Notes: a model not told the origin generated them from the sequence alone. 64,000 nucleotides of DNA from Paenirhodobacter ferrireducens (GCF_004022265.1 NZ_SAVB01000011.1:1-64000); one strand, 5' to 3'; numbered from the stretch's first letter, positions 34,029-44,157 are shown. Numbers and translations are program-made.

Positions 34029-34253
34029 TTAGACTCCGTCGCGTCTCGTCACCTTTCTGCGGTCGTGTCCGTCAAGCTGGGGAATTTTCCGGATGACCCG
34101 AGGTCCTGATCCGGCGACTTTCGTCGTGATGCTGAGAATGGGGCCGATCTCTTCCTTTTTGATCTGCGCGAAGGCTCCGGCGATCAGGTCGCAGCTTGAG
34201 GTCTGCCAGTCATCGTTCTGCTCGAACAGCACGGCGCCGATCGAAGGCATGAC
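34029..34253 (-). pseudogene. IS256-family transposase, C-terminal remnant
   Basis: On the minus strand the frame contains GAVLFEQNDDWQTSS and EEIGPILSITTK, a signature for the end of IS256-family transposases. The N-terminal and catalytic parts are missing, and the frame runs past the normal end (no stop after TTK) to a TAA at 34031-34029. It is therefore decayed debris from a former insertion, next to a truncated MFS gene. Confidence 0.78.
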
Positions 34254-34378
34254 CGGGGCCGTGGCCAGATCAGCATGTCAATTGGCCAGTCGGCCACCGA
34301 GATCCATGGCAAGCTGAATCAATCACGACGGTTCGATCTGGAAATAGGAGTCCCCCCTAGCCTGACCGTATTGAACGT

Positions 34379-35384
34379 TTGGGACGACAGCGAAATGCTC
34401 TGATCCTCACGATCTGCAACGCGCTGTTCATCTGTTCGATCTCAATTGACCTGGCCCTGACCGGTCTCGTCGACTATCAGCTCGCTCCCCAGCCTTGGCT
34501 CGCGACATTGCCATTCGCGTTCATCACCTTGGGGGCCGCGCTCACGACCTGGGGTGCCGCAGGCCTGATGCAACGGCTCGGGCGTCAGGCGGGATTCGTG
34601 ATCGGAACAGCCTTCGGGGCGCTTGGCGGGCTGATCTCCGTCTGGTCGGTGCTGCAGGGGATGTTCTGGGGCTTTGCACTGGGGACCTTCTGTGTCGGCA
34701 TCTGGCAGGCTTTTGCGCAGTATTATCGGCTTGCCGCGGCCGATACCGTTCCCAAAGCCCAAAAGGCGAGGGCCATTTCCTATGTGCTGGCGGGCGGGCT
34801 GATCGCTGCGCTGGCCGGCCCCGCGCTTGCGAACTGGAGCCGGGCCTGGCTCGGAGATCCCTTCTTTGCGGGGGCCTATCTGGCCGTGGCGGGACTGGCA
34901 GGGGTGTCGCTGTTGCTCTTGTCGCTCTATCGCGATGACGCTCACCTTCGGAATGCAGCAGGGTCCCCACCCCGGCGCATCGTTGTGTCCGCACTTCTTG
35001 CCCGGCCTGAGTACCGGGCGGCGCTGGTCAACTCGACCGTGAGCGGCGTCGTCATGATGTTCCTGATGACGGCGGCGCCGATTGCCGCGATCGGCTGCGG
35101 GCTGAGCGTGGGAGACAGCACAAGCATCATCCAATGGCACCTCCTGGGCATGTATGGTCCGTCTCTGTTCGCGGGAATGCTGATCTCGCGTATCGGCGCT
35201 CTCGCGCATCCCGCATCTTGGGAATGTCATCACCTTGGCCTGCGTCATCGTGGGGGCAAGCTCGCAGTCCAATGTCGCCTTTCACGCGGCGCTTCTCGCT
35301 CTCGGTGTCGGCTGGAACTTCATGTTCGTTGCCGGGACAGCCCTGCTGACGCAATCGCACAGCGCTGAGGAGCAGGCACGCGCG
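34379..35384 (+). pseudogene. MFS transporter, frameshifted and truncated
   Basis: The frame from about 34379 (only a TTG is available as start) encodes ten or so membrane helices of an MFS permease (LTICNALFICSISIDLAL, LPFAFITLGAALTTWGAAGLM, GTFCVGIWQAFAQYY). Near 35200-35206, after ISRIGAL, an apparent 1-nt insertion shifts the frame. The correct continuation, NVITLACVIVGASSQSN, is found in the next frame and runs to about 35384. There the transporter stops abruptly and joins a different gene. The first residues also look trimmed. It is non-functional. Confidence 0.8.
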
Positions 35385-36185
35385 CTTTCCGACCTTGACC
35401 CTGCACGGATCGACAGCGTGATCGTTCCGGGTGGCGCACGGCCGGGCGCGCCGCCCGAAAGCCGCGCGATTTCCAGCTGGCTGGCCAAACATCATGGATC
35501 GTTTTCCCAGGTCTGTTCGGTGTGCACGGGCGCCTTCATCCTGGCCTCTGCAGGGCTGTTGTCCGGCCGTCGGGTGACGACCCATTGGAACTGGACCAAC
35601 GAGTTGCGAAGACGCTGTCCTGAGGCGCTGGTCGGACTCGATCCGATCTATATTGAGGATGGGCCGATCTGGACACCTGCGGGTGTCAGCGCAGGGATTG
35701 ACATGACCTTGGCATTGATCGCGCGCGACCAGGGCAGACACGTCGCCATGGCCGTCGCGCGCAGCCTCGTGGTCTATATGACGCGGTCTGGCGGGCAGGC
35801 GCAATTCAGTGCCCCGCTCGAAGCACAAGGTGGCGCAGATACGGTCTTTGGCGAGCTGAATGGCTGGATCCTCGAAAACCTGTCGGAGCGGCTCGACCTT
35901 GAGGGGCTGGCCGCGCGCGCGGGAATGTCCGAGCGCACCTTCCGCCGCCGGTATCGGGAGATCACAGGGCGCAGCCCGATGCAGGCCGTTGATCTGTTCC
36001 GCGTCGAAGCGGCGAGTCAGGCCCTGGTGTCAGGCTCGAGGTCGATCAAGCAAATTGCGCGACAGGTCGGTTGTGCCAGCGAAAGCAATCTTTTGCATCT
36101 GTTTCGTCGTCATTATGGCGTGACACCAAGCGAATTCCGCGCACGGTTTACGCCGAAGAATACGTCCGCCGCCGTTAGGGGGTGA
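35385..36185 (+). pseudogene. GlxA-type (DJ-1/PfpI + AraC HTH) regulator, N-terminally truncated and fused to the MFS tail
   Basis: From about ALSDLDPARIDSVIVPGG the frame is a GlxA-family regulator. A DJ-1/PfpI-like domain (SQVCSVCTGAFILASAGLL) precedes a C-terminal AraC helix-turn-helix (LEGLAARAGMSERTFRRRYRE, IKQIARQVGCASESNLLHLFRR). The first 50-60 residues are missing. The remaining part is joined in frame to the MFS tail, as if a deletion removed the end of one gene and the beginning of the next. An open frame from about 35235 runs through the junction, so a chimeric protein could be made, but function is doubtful. Confidence 0.78.
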
Positions 36186-36238
36186 GGACCCGGCGATGTC
36201 GGGCAATTCGGCGGTTGGACTGAGGGAGCCCCTTCCCG

Positions 36239-36980
36239 GCCGTTGTTGCGCAACTCCTGCCCGAGACATGATCGCCCCCTCGCCCTTCGGGGTCCGGCCA
36301 CGCGAACGATCCCGGCCGCTCCGCGGGCCGGGAAGCTGTTCGTCAATGCAATGCGGATCGGGGATGATCGGGCAACTCTGGCGGCACGGGGCTGTCACCG
36401 TCGCTGCTGGGAGTAAAGGCCACGGCCCGGATGTCAGACCTGGCGGTGTCCAGCGCCGGATGCCCCTTGCGCTATTGGCGCCGGCCCTGGACACCATATT
36501 TGCGGGTCTGCCATTCATTCGATGGGCTTACGCGGCTGCGCTGCAGCCACACTCCGATCTCATTCACCGAGGAACTTGATGCCGGTGCTGTCCAGCAGCG
36601 GGTTCAAGGGACCATCGGCGTCTCGTGCCATCGACAGGGGGAGCTCGGGCACTGCCCAGTTCAGGCCAGCCATCTTGAGCAGACGGGCAACCATTCCGGC
36701 GTTTGTCGGGGTGGCAGCTTGAACAGGACCTTCATGGTCAGACAGAACTGGATTGCTGCCTCAGCGAACACCGCAGGGCGACCGGGGCTGCGTTGCGGCG
36801 CGCGCCAAGCCCGTTCTTGTCCAGCCAGGTGCGCACAGACCCGTGCTTGCGAAGCGAAGCGGTGCAGCTGAGCCAGATCGTCATGCGGCAGAGGGCGGGG
36901 GCAGGCTTGCGCATGCCCATCGTCTAACCATCTGGATTCACGTCAAGAATCCTCCAAGGTCAGCGTTGTGTGACAATGTC
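36239..36980 (-). mobile_element. Degraded IS5-family insertion sequence
   Basis: The minus strand carries fragments of an IS5-type transposase in several frames: AAIQFCLT and MKVLFKLP, then LLDSTGIKFLGE, then EWQTRKYG and SDIRAVAFTPSSDGDSP. Stops and frameshifts break it repeatedly. The low-coordinate end shows GCCGTTGTTGCGCAACTC (36239-36256), matching 14 of 18 positions of the inverted repeat of the IS5 copy at 50562-51648. The high-coordinate end is approximate. It fills most of the gene-free gap 36186-37039. The short stretches 36186-36238 and 36981-37039 show nothing recognisable. Confidence 0.7.
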
Positions 36981-37039
36981 TCTGCAGGAAAGCTCCCCAT
37001 CCGTGCGCCATCGGTGCATCCGGGGGAATCGCTCAGGGG

Positions 37040-38692
37040 TCAGTCCGGCAAGCTCACCGGACCAAGATCGGCCCAGCGATCGCCCGGCCCCGGATTGTCG
37101 GGTGCGCAGGCTCCGCCCATATGGGTCATGATCCCCCAAACGGCATTCAGCGCGGTCTGCACCGCTCCTTCGACCCAAGCCGGTGTCCAGCTGATGCCAT
37201 CCCCGGCCAGGAAGATGCCGCGCTGCGCTGCAGGCAGCTCCGATTGCATGAAATGGCCGTACATCCGGTGGTTGTAGCGGTAATGGCCGGGCAGCGCGCC
37301 CTTGAACGCGCCGAGGAAATTCTCATCCGCCTCCCAGCTCACGCAGATCGGATTGCCGCGGATATGGCGACGGATGTCGACCCCGGGATAGATCCGCTCA
37401 AGCGCCGAAAGCGCCAGTTCGACGCGCTTTTCCGGCCCGTAGGGCAGCAGTTTCAGCGCATCGGTCATCCAGCTGTAGGACAGGCAGATCACCGCCGGCC
37501 GCCCGGGACCGTTGTCGAAGAAATAGGTCCCCCGCGTGTTGCGATCAGTCAACGTCATCGACATCAGCGGGCGCCCGTCGGGGCCGGGATCGTTCCAGAA
37601 CGGGCGGTCTACCATCACGAAGGTCTTGGCGGCCTGCATGTAACGGGTGCGATCGAGCGCCATCCAGAGCTTCTGCGCGAACAGCGCCTCATCCACCTCG
37701 ACCGAGGTCGTCAGAAGATGGCTCTGGCAGGTGACGAGAACAGCGGCATAGTCGCGCGCGACTCCCCACTGATCGGTCACCGTCAACCCGCCCTGCGCAT
37801 TGCGCGCGATCCGGACGGCGCGGCCCAGCGTGCCGCCTCCGTTCAGCGTCGAAAGCGATGTGCCGTCCGGCCAATGCGCACAGGGAGCGACCTCGTTCCA
37901 GAGCCGGTGCAGCACCGACTCCACCCCGCCCACGATATATCTCTGGTGATCGTCGAGCTCGAGCAGGTTGACGCGCAGGATCTCCAGCATCGAATTCGGA
38001 AAGTCGCTGTCCCAGCCACCGGTCCCGAAGCCGACCTGGCCGAAGACCTCACGGTGACGGAAGCTCAGGCTCCGGAACGCCTGCGACGAGGTGACAAAGT
38101 CATAAAAGGTGCGCTCATCCCATTTCTCGACGAGCGGATCCCAGATCTGCTTGATCCGCTCCGCGTCGCGGGCCCGCACCGCCAGTGTCAGCGCCGCGAA
38201 ATCGGCATGTTCTTCCAGTGCCGCGCGATAGGCCTGCGCCACTTCGCGATACAACGGCGGAAGATCACCAGCCTCCCGGGCGAAATGGGTCTCGCCCTCG
38301 AGATCGATCACCGTCGAACCAGCCGCCGGGGTCAGCGGGTTCGGGAACGGTCGGCTTTCCATCCCGAGCTTGTCGACATAGTGATAGAAGCCGCGCGAAG
38401 AGACCGGAAAGCGCATCCCGCCCAGTTCCGCGATCACCGTCTCGGCGCCCTCGAAAGGTTCGGATCGCAACCGGCCGCCAAACTTGGCGGATTCGTATAT
38501 TTCCGGCCGCAGCCCCATCTTCATCAGTTCATGCCCGGCGATGATCCCCGCAGCCCCGGCTCCGATCACCGCCACTGGTTCGCCATGGCGCTCGACCGGG
38601 ATCCGCCCGAGCCCCGCGGGATGGTTCAGCCAGTCGTCATAGGCGAAGGGGAAGTCGGGGCCGAAGGCGGTGACGGGCTTGAGAACGGTCAT
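37040..38692 (-). CDS. davB: L-lysine 2-monooxygenase (DavB)
   Basis: 550 residues from ATG 38692. The N-terminus (FGPDFPFAYDDWLNHPAGLG) and long internal blocks (ELGGMRFPVSS, GFGTGGWDSDFPNSMLEI, ALDRTRYMQAAKTFVMVDRPFW, EGAVQTALNAVWGIM) match Pseudomonas DavB as I know it. The FAD-binding GAGAAG is at residues 44-49. DavB converts L-lysine, O2 and FAD chemistry into 5-aminopentanamide and CO2, the first step of the delta-aminovalerate route. The partner gene davA is only a fragment, divergently placed upstream. Downstream lies the degraded IS5. Product identification is strong; pathway completion here is not. Confidence 0.88.
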   Translation of the reverse strand: MTVLKPVTAFGPDFPFAYDDWLNHPAGLGRIPVERHGEPVAVIGAGAAGIIAGHELMKMGLRPEIYESAKFGGRLRSEPFEGAETVIAELGGMRFPVSSRGFYHYVDKLGMESRPFPNPLTPAAGSTVIDLEGETHFAREAGDLPPLYREVAQAYRAALEEHADFAALTLAVRARDAERIKQIWDPLVEKWDERTFYDFVTSSQAFRSLSFRHREVFGQVGFGTGGWDSDFPNSMLEILRVNLLELDDHQRYIVGGVESVLHRLWNEVAPCAHWPDGTSLSTLNGGGTLGRAVRIARNAQGGLTVTDQWGVARDYAAVLVTCQSHLLTTSVEVDEALFAQKLWMALDRTRYMQAAKTFVMVDRPFWNDPGPDGRPLMSMTLTDRNTRGTYFFDNGPGRPAVICLSYSWMTDALKLLPYGPEKRVELALSALERIYPGVDIRRHIRGNPICVSWEADENFLGAFKGALPGHYRYNHRMYGHFMQSELPAAQRGIFLAGDGISWTPAWVEGAVQTALNAVWGIMTHMGGACAPDNPGPGDRWADLGPVSLPD

Positions 38693-38765
38693 CTCAGATC
38701 GGGCTTCCTGTTGGGCCAAAAAGGCGTAACTGTTTGATACACTATATATTTTCTGGAGGCCGGAA

Positions 38766-38876
38766 GTGAAGCTGGCACTTTGGCAGATGCCGCCGACAGA
38801 TGGGCGGATCGAGGCCGATTTTTCGGCATTTTGTATGCAGCTGCAGGCTGCCACCGCTGCCGGCGCAAAGTTCCGA
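38766..38876 (+). pseudogene. davA-like carbon-nitrogen hydrolase, N-terminal fragment
   Basis: From GTG 38766 the frame reads MKLALWQMPPTDGRIEAD and later QLQAATAAGAK, the usual beginning of nitrilase-superfamily amidases such as DavA (5-aminopentanamidase). After that the family sequence is lost: the catalytic Glu, Lys and Cys regions are absent. The remaining 38877-39117 shows no recognisable gene in any frame. The fragment is divergent from davB across a 73-bp AT-rich spacer, the natural place for a shared promoter. Confidence 0.65.
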
Positions 38877-39117
38877 TGCCAAGCTTGCGGGGAGCGAGGG
38901 GGATCTGAGCTTCGGCGGGAATCCGTCATCTCTGGCCCGACGGCAAAGCCCTCGCTTGCGCTGCCCCCGGGGAAAGTGCTGTTGAGCGTCGATCTGGTCG
39001 CCGCGGGTGCAGGGCCCGAGGCCTGCGTCCGGAGCCGTGGCGGCGATACCGGCCCGCGCTGCGCTGACCGGGAAAGCGGCGAGAGGCTTCCGGGCCAGGG
39101 CGGGCTGTTCCCGCCCG

Positions 39118-40695
39118 TCAGGCCCTGGAGAGCCGACGATAGGTGATGCCGCGCGCCAGCCAGCACCCGAGCGTCAGCCCCTCAACCCGGCCCGCGGCAT
39201 CCCGACGGACCCGCAATGTCCATTCCCCGGGCGGTGCAGCATCCATCGCGCGGCGGCTGGTTACCGCCCACAGATCCTGCGCCAGCGGATACATCCGCTC
39301 CATCGGCCCGGCACCCAACATCCCTTCGAACCCGATGCTCGCCGCGCCGTCGCGGGCCTCAATCTCCAGCGCCGCGCCGAGCGCGTCGGAGTGGTAGCGC
39401 CCGGAGATTTCCGCCGCATCGGCCCAGATCAGCGGCTCCAGCCGCGTGGCGCGGAGGGTCAGGTTCTCGGCCCGGCGCTCCATCAGGAGAAAATCCCCTT
39501 CGCGCCGCAGCGCAAGGTCGGGGGCTTCGGCACAGTTTTCCCCGGAGATGCGCAACACCACCGGCGAGACGGCATAATGCAGCCGCACCCCCCCCGGCAC
39601 GGCACGGGTCCGCAGGAACAGATCACGCCCGTGATCGAACCAGAGCCCGTTCCAGCCCTCGCCGGTGGCGGCGAGCGGCGGCGAGGCATGTTCCGCCGTC
39701 CCCAACGCCGCGGTCATCAGCCCTTCGGCTGCGCGCATCGCGCTGGCCTCATGGTTGAAGAGCACGACCACCGACAAGCGCTCCGACGCCAGATGCAGCC
39801 GATAGGAACAGAACCCCCGCACCCCGCCGCCATGGGCGGTCACGGCCCGGCCCGCATGATGGTAGCGGCGTAACCCATAGCCATAGCTGGCAACCGTCCC
39901 ATCGGCGAAAGAGACCGGCGCGGAAATCCGGTTGTAGAGCCCCTGAGGATCGTCGCGCGTGGCGTCGATGTGCTGCTCCCAGGCCAGCATATCCTCGAGC
40001 GAGGCGGAAACGCCTGAATCCCCAAACCAGGTGAGCGCGCTCTCGGCCGGCACGAAGCCCACCTCGTCATTGCCTTCGTAGCCGATCACGCCATCAAGGC
40101 GCGTGGCCATGTCAGGCGCGAGGCAGGCCGTCGGCATGCCGGCGGGCCGGAAGATGCGCTCGTCCAGCAGGTCGCCGAAATCGCGCCCGGTGGCGCGGCA
40201 GATCAACTCGGCGAGCAGGCGGAAATTGCCGTTCGAATAGGAGAAATGCGCCCCCGGCGGGAACTGCCCGTCCTGCGCCTGCGCCAGTAACGCCACCCCA
40301 TCGGCCGCAGTGAACCGCCCCTCGGGGGCCGCGCCGTGCAGAACGGTCAGCGCCCAGTAGTCGCGCAGACCGGACTGGTTGTGGCACAGCTGGGCAATGG
40401 TCGGCAGTGGTCCACGGAACCGCGGCAGCAGCTCGGGAAGACGCGGTGCCAGCACCTCGGGATCGGGAAACAGATCCAGAAGCAGCGCGCAGGTCATCTG
40501 TTTCGAGATCGAGCAGATCGGCATCCGCCGCGCCGAGGTCATCGGCACGCGCGCCGCGGTGTCGGCATAGCCCCAGGCGCGCCGGGCGATCACGCGCCCG
40601 CGATGGACGACACCGGCCACCCCTGCGGGGCCGCGATACTGGTCGGGCAGCAGATCCAGCGCGCGTTCAAGCGCCGAGATGTCAACTTCGCGCAT
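39118..40695 (-). CDS. dap: D-aminopeptidase (serine peptidase S12 family)
   Basis: 525 residues from ATG 40695. The penicillin-recognising fold motifs coincide with those of Ochrobactrum anthropi DAP: S62-x-x-K65 (CSISKQ), Y153-S-N155 and H288-G-G. The total length is also like DAP (about 520), including the C-terminal antiparallel domains. The enzyme releases N-terminal D-amino acids from peptides and amides in the cytoplasm. It is the last gene of the minus-strand operon with the peptide importer and the LysA-like decarboxylase, in line with processing of imported D-amino-acid-containing peptides. Confidence 0.88.
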   Translation of the reverse strand: MREVDISALERALDLLPDQYRGPAGVAGVVHRGRVIARRAWGYADTAARVPMTSARRMPICSISKQMTCALLLDLFPDPEVLAPRLPELLPRFRGPLPTIAQLCHNQSGLRDYWALTVLHGAAPEGRFTAADGVALLAQAQDGQFPPGAHFSYSNGNFRLLAELICRATGRDFGDLLDERIFRPAGMPTACLAPDMATRLDGVIGYEGNDEVGFVPAESALTWFGDSGVSASLEDMLAWEQHIDATRDDPQGLYNRISAPVSFADGTVASYGYGLRRYHHAGRAVTAHGGGVRGFCSYRLHLASERLSVVVLFNHEASAMRAAEGLMTAALGTAEHASPPLAATGEGWNGLWFDHGRDLFLRTRAVPGGVRLHYAVSPVVLRISGENCAEAPDLALRREGDFLLMERRAENLTLRATRLEPLIWADAAEISGRYHSDALGAALEIEARDGAASIGFEGMLGAGPMERMYPLAQDLWAVTSRRAMDAAPPGEWTLRVRRDAAGRVEGLTLGCWLARGITYRRLSRA

Positions 40696-40744
40696 TCGTT
40701 CCCCCGCGGTTTGCGGTCTGTCCGATCGCTTGTCCCGTGACGAG

Positions 40745-41260
40745 CTATTCCGCCGCGCGGAAACAGAGCCTGGTGTCCGGCCGTGCCAGGGCCAGGAAGT
40801 CGAGCAGGTCATCGCGGCTCAGGGCCGCGCAACCGGCGGTGGAGCCATAGCCCGGGCTTGCCACATGCAGGAAGATCGCACTGCCCGCGCCGGGCACCAC
40901 GGGATCGTCATTCTGCCCCAGCACGACGACGATGTCGTAGAGATCATCGCGACGCCACAGCTCCTCGTGGCTGGCCTCGAAGGGCAGCTTCACCGGGCGG
41001 TTGTAGTCGGGGTGATCCGGCGCGTCGCACCAGCCGTCGTCGACCGCGATGACGGAGGTCGGAAAGGCCGAGACCGGCGCGGCACCGAGCTTGTCGGCGC
41101 GCCAGAGCACGCGCCGGATCGGCCAGCAGCCGAGCGGGCTCACCCCGTCGCCCTCGGCGCGCTTCTCGGCGATGCCGTTGCGGCCGACCGCTGCACGCCA
41201 AACGTGCTCACCGAACCGCGCCTGCCAGTTCTCTCCCTGTCTGGTTACGATCAGATCCAT
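40745..41260 (-). CDS. L,D-transpeptidase-fold (YkuD) protein without signal peptide
   Basis: 171 residues from ATG 41260. The catalytic stretch HVASPGYGSTAGCAAL carries the His and Cys of the YkuD fold, preceded by DPVVPGAGSAIFL. The protein has no signal peptide or membrane segment, so it may act in the cytoplasm as an L,D-carboxypeptidase-like amidohydrolase on imported peptides rather than as a cell-wall cross-linker. It starts 8 nt after the upstream ATPase gene ends, within the same operon. Confidence 0.82.
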   Translation of the reverse strand: MDLIVTRQGENWQARFGEHVWRAAVGRNGIAEKRAEGDGVSPLGCWPIRRVLWRADKLGAAPVSAFPTSVIAVDDGWCDAPDHPDYNRPVKLPFEASHEELWRRDDLYDIVVVLGQNDDPVVPGAGSAIFLHVASPGYGSTAGCAALSRDDLLDFLALARPDTRLCFRAAE

Positions 41261-41268
41261 GGTTTCTC

Positions 41269-42258
41269 TCAGTTTTCCAGCGGGAAATGGCAGGCCACGG
41301 TGTGGCCGGCGTGGTTCTGCAAGGCGGGGTCTTCCACCCGGCAGATGTCGCGTGCAAAGGGACAGCGCGTGTGGAACCGGCACCCCGGGGGCAGTGCCAT
41401 CGGGCTCGGGATCTCGCCCTGCATCATCGGGCGCTCGCCTCCGCGTGCGCGCGGGTCGGGGCGCGGCACGGCGGCCATCAGCAGCATCGTATAGGGATGC
41501 AGGGGCCGGGCGAAGATCTCTTCGGTGGTGCCGACCTCGACCAGCCGGCCCAGGAACATCACCCCCACCCGATCGGCGAACTGGCGCACCACGGCAAGAT
41601 CGTGGGTGATGAAGAAATAGGTCAGCTTCAGCTGATCCTGCAAATCGGCGAGCAGGTTCAGAACCTGGGCCTGGATCGACACGTCGAGCGCCGAGACGCT
41701 TTCGTCACAGACCACGAAATCGGGTTTGTTCGCCAGCGCGCGCGCGATGCCGATGCGCTGGCGTTGCCCGCCCGAAAACTGATGCGGATAATTGCGCAGA
41801 TATTGCGTGCGCAGCCCGACCAGCTCCAGCAGCTCGGCGCAGCGCTCGCGGATCTCGGCGGGGGTGCCGTATCCGTGACTGCGCAGCGGTTCAGCGAGGA
41901 TCTGCTCGATCCGCATGCGCGGGTTCAGCGAGGCATAGGGGTCCTGGAACACGATCTGCATTTTCTTGCGCAGGGCCCGCATCTCCCCTTCGCCAAGCCC
42001 GGTCAGTTCGGTGCCGTCATAGACAATCTCACCCGAGGTCGGTTCCTGCAGGCGCAGCATCACCCGCCCGAGCGTGGTCTTGCCGCAACCCGATTCGCCC
42101 ACCAGCGCAAAGGTCTCGCGGGCACGGATCTCCAGCGTGACGCCATCGACCGCGCGCACGACCCGCGACGGGCGCCCGGCAAACCCGCCGCCCACATGGA
42201 AATGCTTGGTCAGTGCGCGGGTCGAGAGAACGATTTCGGATCCGGTGTCGGTCGTCAT
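41269..42258 (-). CDS. Peptide ABC importer ATP-binding protein, DppF/OppF-like
   Basis: 329 residues from ATG 42258 ([20 protein letters not shown]). It has Walker A GESGCGKT, signature [15 protein letters not shown] and H-loop FITHDLAV. The C-terminal oligopeptide-transport extension contains cysteines ([16 protein letters not shown]). It pairs with the ATPase at 42255-43262, overlapping it by 4 nt. It powers the importer whose permeases are at 43267-45089. Confidence 0.92.
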   Translation of the reverse strand: MTTDTGSEIVLSTRALTKHFHVGGGFAGRPSRVVRAVDGVTLEIRARETFALVGESGCGKTTLGRVMLRLQEPTSGEIVYDGTELTGLGEGEMRALRKKMQIVFQDPYASLNPRMRIEQILAEPLRSHGYGTPAEIRERCAELLELVGLRTQYLRNYPHQFSGGQRQRIGIARALANKPDFVVCDESVSALDVSIQAQVLNLLADLQDQLKLTYFFITHDLAVVRQFADRVGVMFLGRLVEVGTTEEIFARPLHPYTMLLMAAVPRPDPRARGGERPMMQGEIPSPMALPPGCRFHTRCPFARDICRVEDPALQNHAGHTVACHFPLEN

Positions 42259-43262
42259 GGCGCGTCTCCTTGACTCAGGGCCTCTTGCGGGCAGTTGAGC
42301 CAGCAGCGACTGGCATGGGTCGGCCCGAGCGGCTTCAGCTCGGGCGCCCGCTGGCAAATCGGCATCGCCTCACCGCAGCGCGGGCCGAAGCGGCATCCCT
42401 CGGGCAGCTTGGCGAGGTTCGGCACCATGCCCGGGATCGAGGGCATCCGCCGCGAGACCCGCGGCTCGGTCGCGCGCGGGATCGAGGCCAGCAGCCCGCG
42501 GGTATAGGGGTGCGCGGGGCGCTCGAACAACTCGAACACATCGGCCTGTTCGACGATCTGGCCCGCATACATCACGTTCACCTCGTCGCACATCTCGGCG
42601 ATGATCCCCAGGTCATGCGTGATCATGATGATCGAGGTTCCCACCCGGTCGCGCAGATCACGCATCAGCCGCAAGATCTGAGCCTGCGTGGTCACGTCGA
42701 GTGCGGTCGTCGGCTCATCGGCGATCAGCAGCTTCGGCTCGCAGATCAGCCCCATGGCGATCATCGCCCGCTGCCGCAACCCGCCCGACAACTGGTGCGG
42801 ATAGGCATCGAGCCGGGTCTTCGGCTCGGGGATGCCGACCAGCTCGAACATCTCCAGCACCCGCGCCCGGATCGCCCGGCGGCCCAGTCCCTGATGAATC
42901 GCCAGCGGCTCGCCGACCTGTTCCCAGACCTTGCGCACCGGGTTCAGGCTGGTCATCGGTTCCTGGAACACCATCGCGATATCGCGACCGCGGATCTCGC
43001 GCATCCCGGCGGGGCCCAGTTTCGACAGGTCCTTGCCGTCGAGCAGGATCGAGCGTGCGCTCACCCGGCCCTGCGGCTGCGGCACCAGCCCCATCAGCGA
43101 CAGCGCCGTCATGCTCTTGCCCGAGCCGCTTTCTCCCACAAGCCCGACGATGCGGCCCCGCCCGACGTCAAAGGACAGCTCGTCCAGCACCCGGACATCA
43201 CCGCGCCCGCCGCTGAAATCGGTGCAAAGGCCGCGCACAGAGAGGATCGTGTCCTGCGTCAT
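42255..43262 (-). CDS. Peptide ABC importer ATP-binding protein, DppD/OppD-like
   Basis: 335 residues with Walker A GESGSGKS, signature [15 protein letters not shown], Walker [14 protein letters not shown]-loop MITHDLG and a cysteine-containing C-terminal extension ([16 protein letters not shown]). It is one of two ATPases of a di/oligopeptide-type importer. It lies 4 nt after the permease gene and overlaps the second ATPase gene by 4 nt. Confidence 0.92.
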   Translation of the reverse strand: MTQDTILSVRGLCTDFSGGRGDVRVLDELSFDVGRGRIVGLVGESGSGKSMTALSLMGLVPQPQGRVSARSILLDGKDLSKLGPAGMREIRGRDIAMVFQEPMTSLNPVRKVWEQVGEPLAIHQGLGRRAIRARVLEMFELVGIPEPKTRLDAYPHQLSGGLRQRAMIAMGLICEPKLLIADEPTTALDVTTQAQILRLMRDLRDRVGTSIIMITHDLGIIAEMCDEVNVMYAGQIVEQADVFELFERPAHPYTRGLLASIPRATEPRVSRRMPSIPGMVPNLAKLPEGCRFGPRCGEAMPICQRAPELKPLGPTHASRCWLNCPQEALSQGDAP

Positions 43263-43266
43263 CGTC

Positions 43267-44157
43267 CTAGTCCTTCATCGAGGGGTCGAGGGCATCGCGC
43301 AGCCCGTCGCCGATGAAATTGAAGGCGAGCACTGCCAGCAGGATCGCGACCCCCGGAGAGATCGCCACGCTCGGGTTCTGGAACATGTATTCCTTCCCCT
43401 TCGCCACCAAGAGCCCCCAGCTCGCCGCCGGCGGCTGCACCCCCACGCCCAGGAAGGAGAGGCTCGATTCCCACATGATCGCCTCGGGGATCGACAGCGA
43501 GAAGAGCACGATCAGTGTCGGCACCACATTGGGGAAGATATGGTCGAACATGATCCGGCCGCGCGAGGTGCCATTGGCATGGGCCGCCTCGACGAATTCC
43601 TTCTCGCGCAGCGCGAGGGTCTGCGCCCGCACGACCCGCGCGACCGAGGCCCAGCCGACCAGGGCGAGGGCAAGGAAGATGTTCAGCAGGTTCGCCCCCA
43701 GTGTGTACATCACCACCATCGCCAGCAGCAGCGAGGGGAAGGCGATCATCATGTCGGCCAGCCGCATCACCACGAAATCGGTCTTGCCGCCCAAATAGCC
43801 GCTCAGGATCCCCATGATGGTGCCGATCAACAGCGAGATCAGGCTGGGCACGATGCCCACGACAAGCGAGATCCGCGCCCCGTACAGGATGCGGGTCAGC
43901 ACATCGCGGCCGAAATTGTCGGTCCCCAGCCAATAGGTGGTCGAGGGCGGCAGCAACTGCTCGTCGAGCGCGACGCGATAGGGATCATGCGGGCTGATCC
44001 AGGGCACGAAGACCGCGCAGAACACCAGAAGCAGAATGAAGATCAGCCCCGCCATCGCCATGCGGTTGCGCCTAAAGGCGCGGACAGTGTCGCGCAGGAA
44101 GCTCGCTTCATCGGGTGTCTCCGGAGTAGCGGCCGAATCGACAGAACGGGTCATCAT
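43267..44157 (-). CDS. Peptide ABC importer permease, DppC/OppC-like
   Basis: 296 residues. The N-terminal extension and first helix (RRNRMAMAGLIFILLLVF) and the conserved loop GTDNFGRDVLTRILYGARISL are typical of DppC/OppC. The EAA motif (EAAHANGTSRGRIMFDHIFPN) lies in the C-terminal half. The start codon overlaps the stop of the dppB-like gene by 4 nt. Confidence 0.92.
   Translation of the reverse strand: MMTRSVDSAATPETPDEASFLRDTVRAFRRNRMAMAGLIFILLLVFCAVFVPWISPHDPYRVALDEQLLPPSTTYWLGTDNFGRDVLTRILYGARISLVVGIVPSLISLLIGTIMGILSGYLGGKTDFVVMRLADMMIAFPSLLLAMVVMYTLGANLLNIFLALALVGWASVARVVRAQTLALREKEFVEAAHANGTSRGRIMFDHIFPNVVPTLIVLFSLSIPEAIMWESSLSFLGVGVQPPAASWGLLVAKGKEYMFQNPSVAISPGVAILLAVLAFNFIGDGLRDALDPSMKD

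Noticed and set aside
37121-38737. A 538-codon plus-strand open frame across davB
   Set aside because: No family features; the opposite strand is an unmistakable L-lysine monooxygenase.
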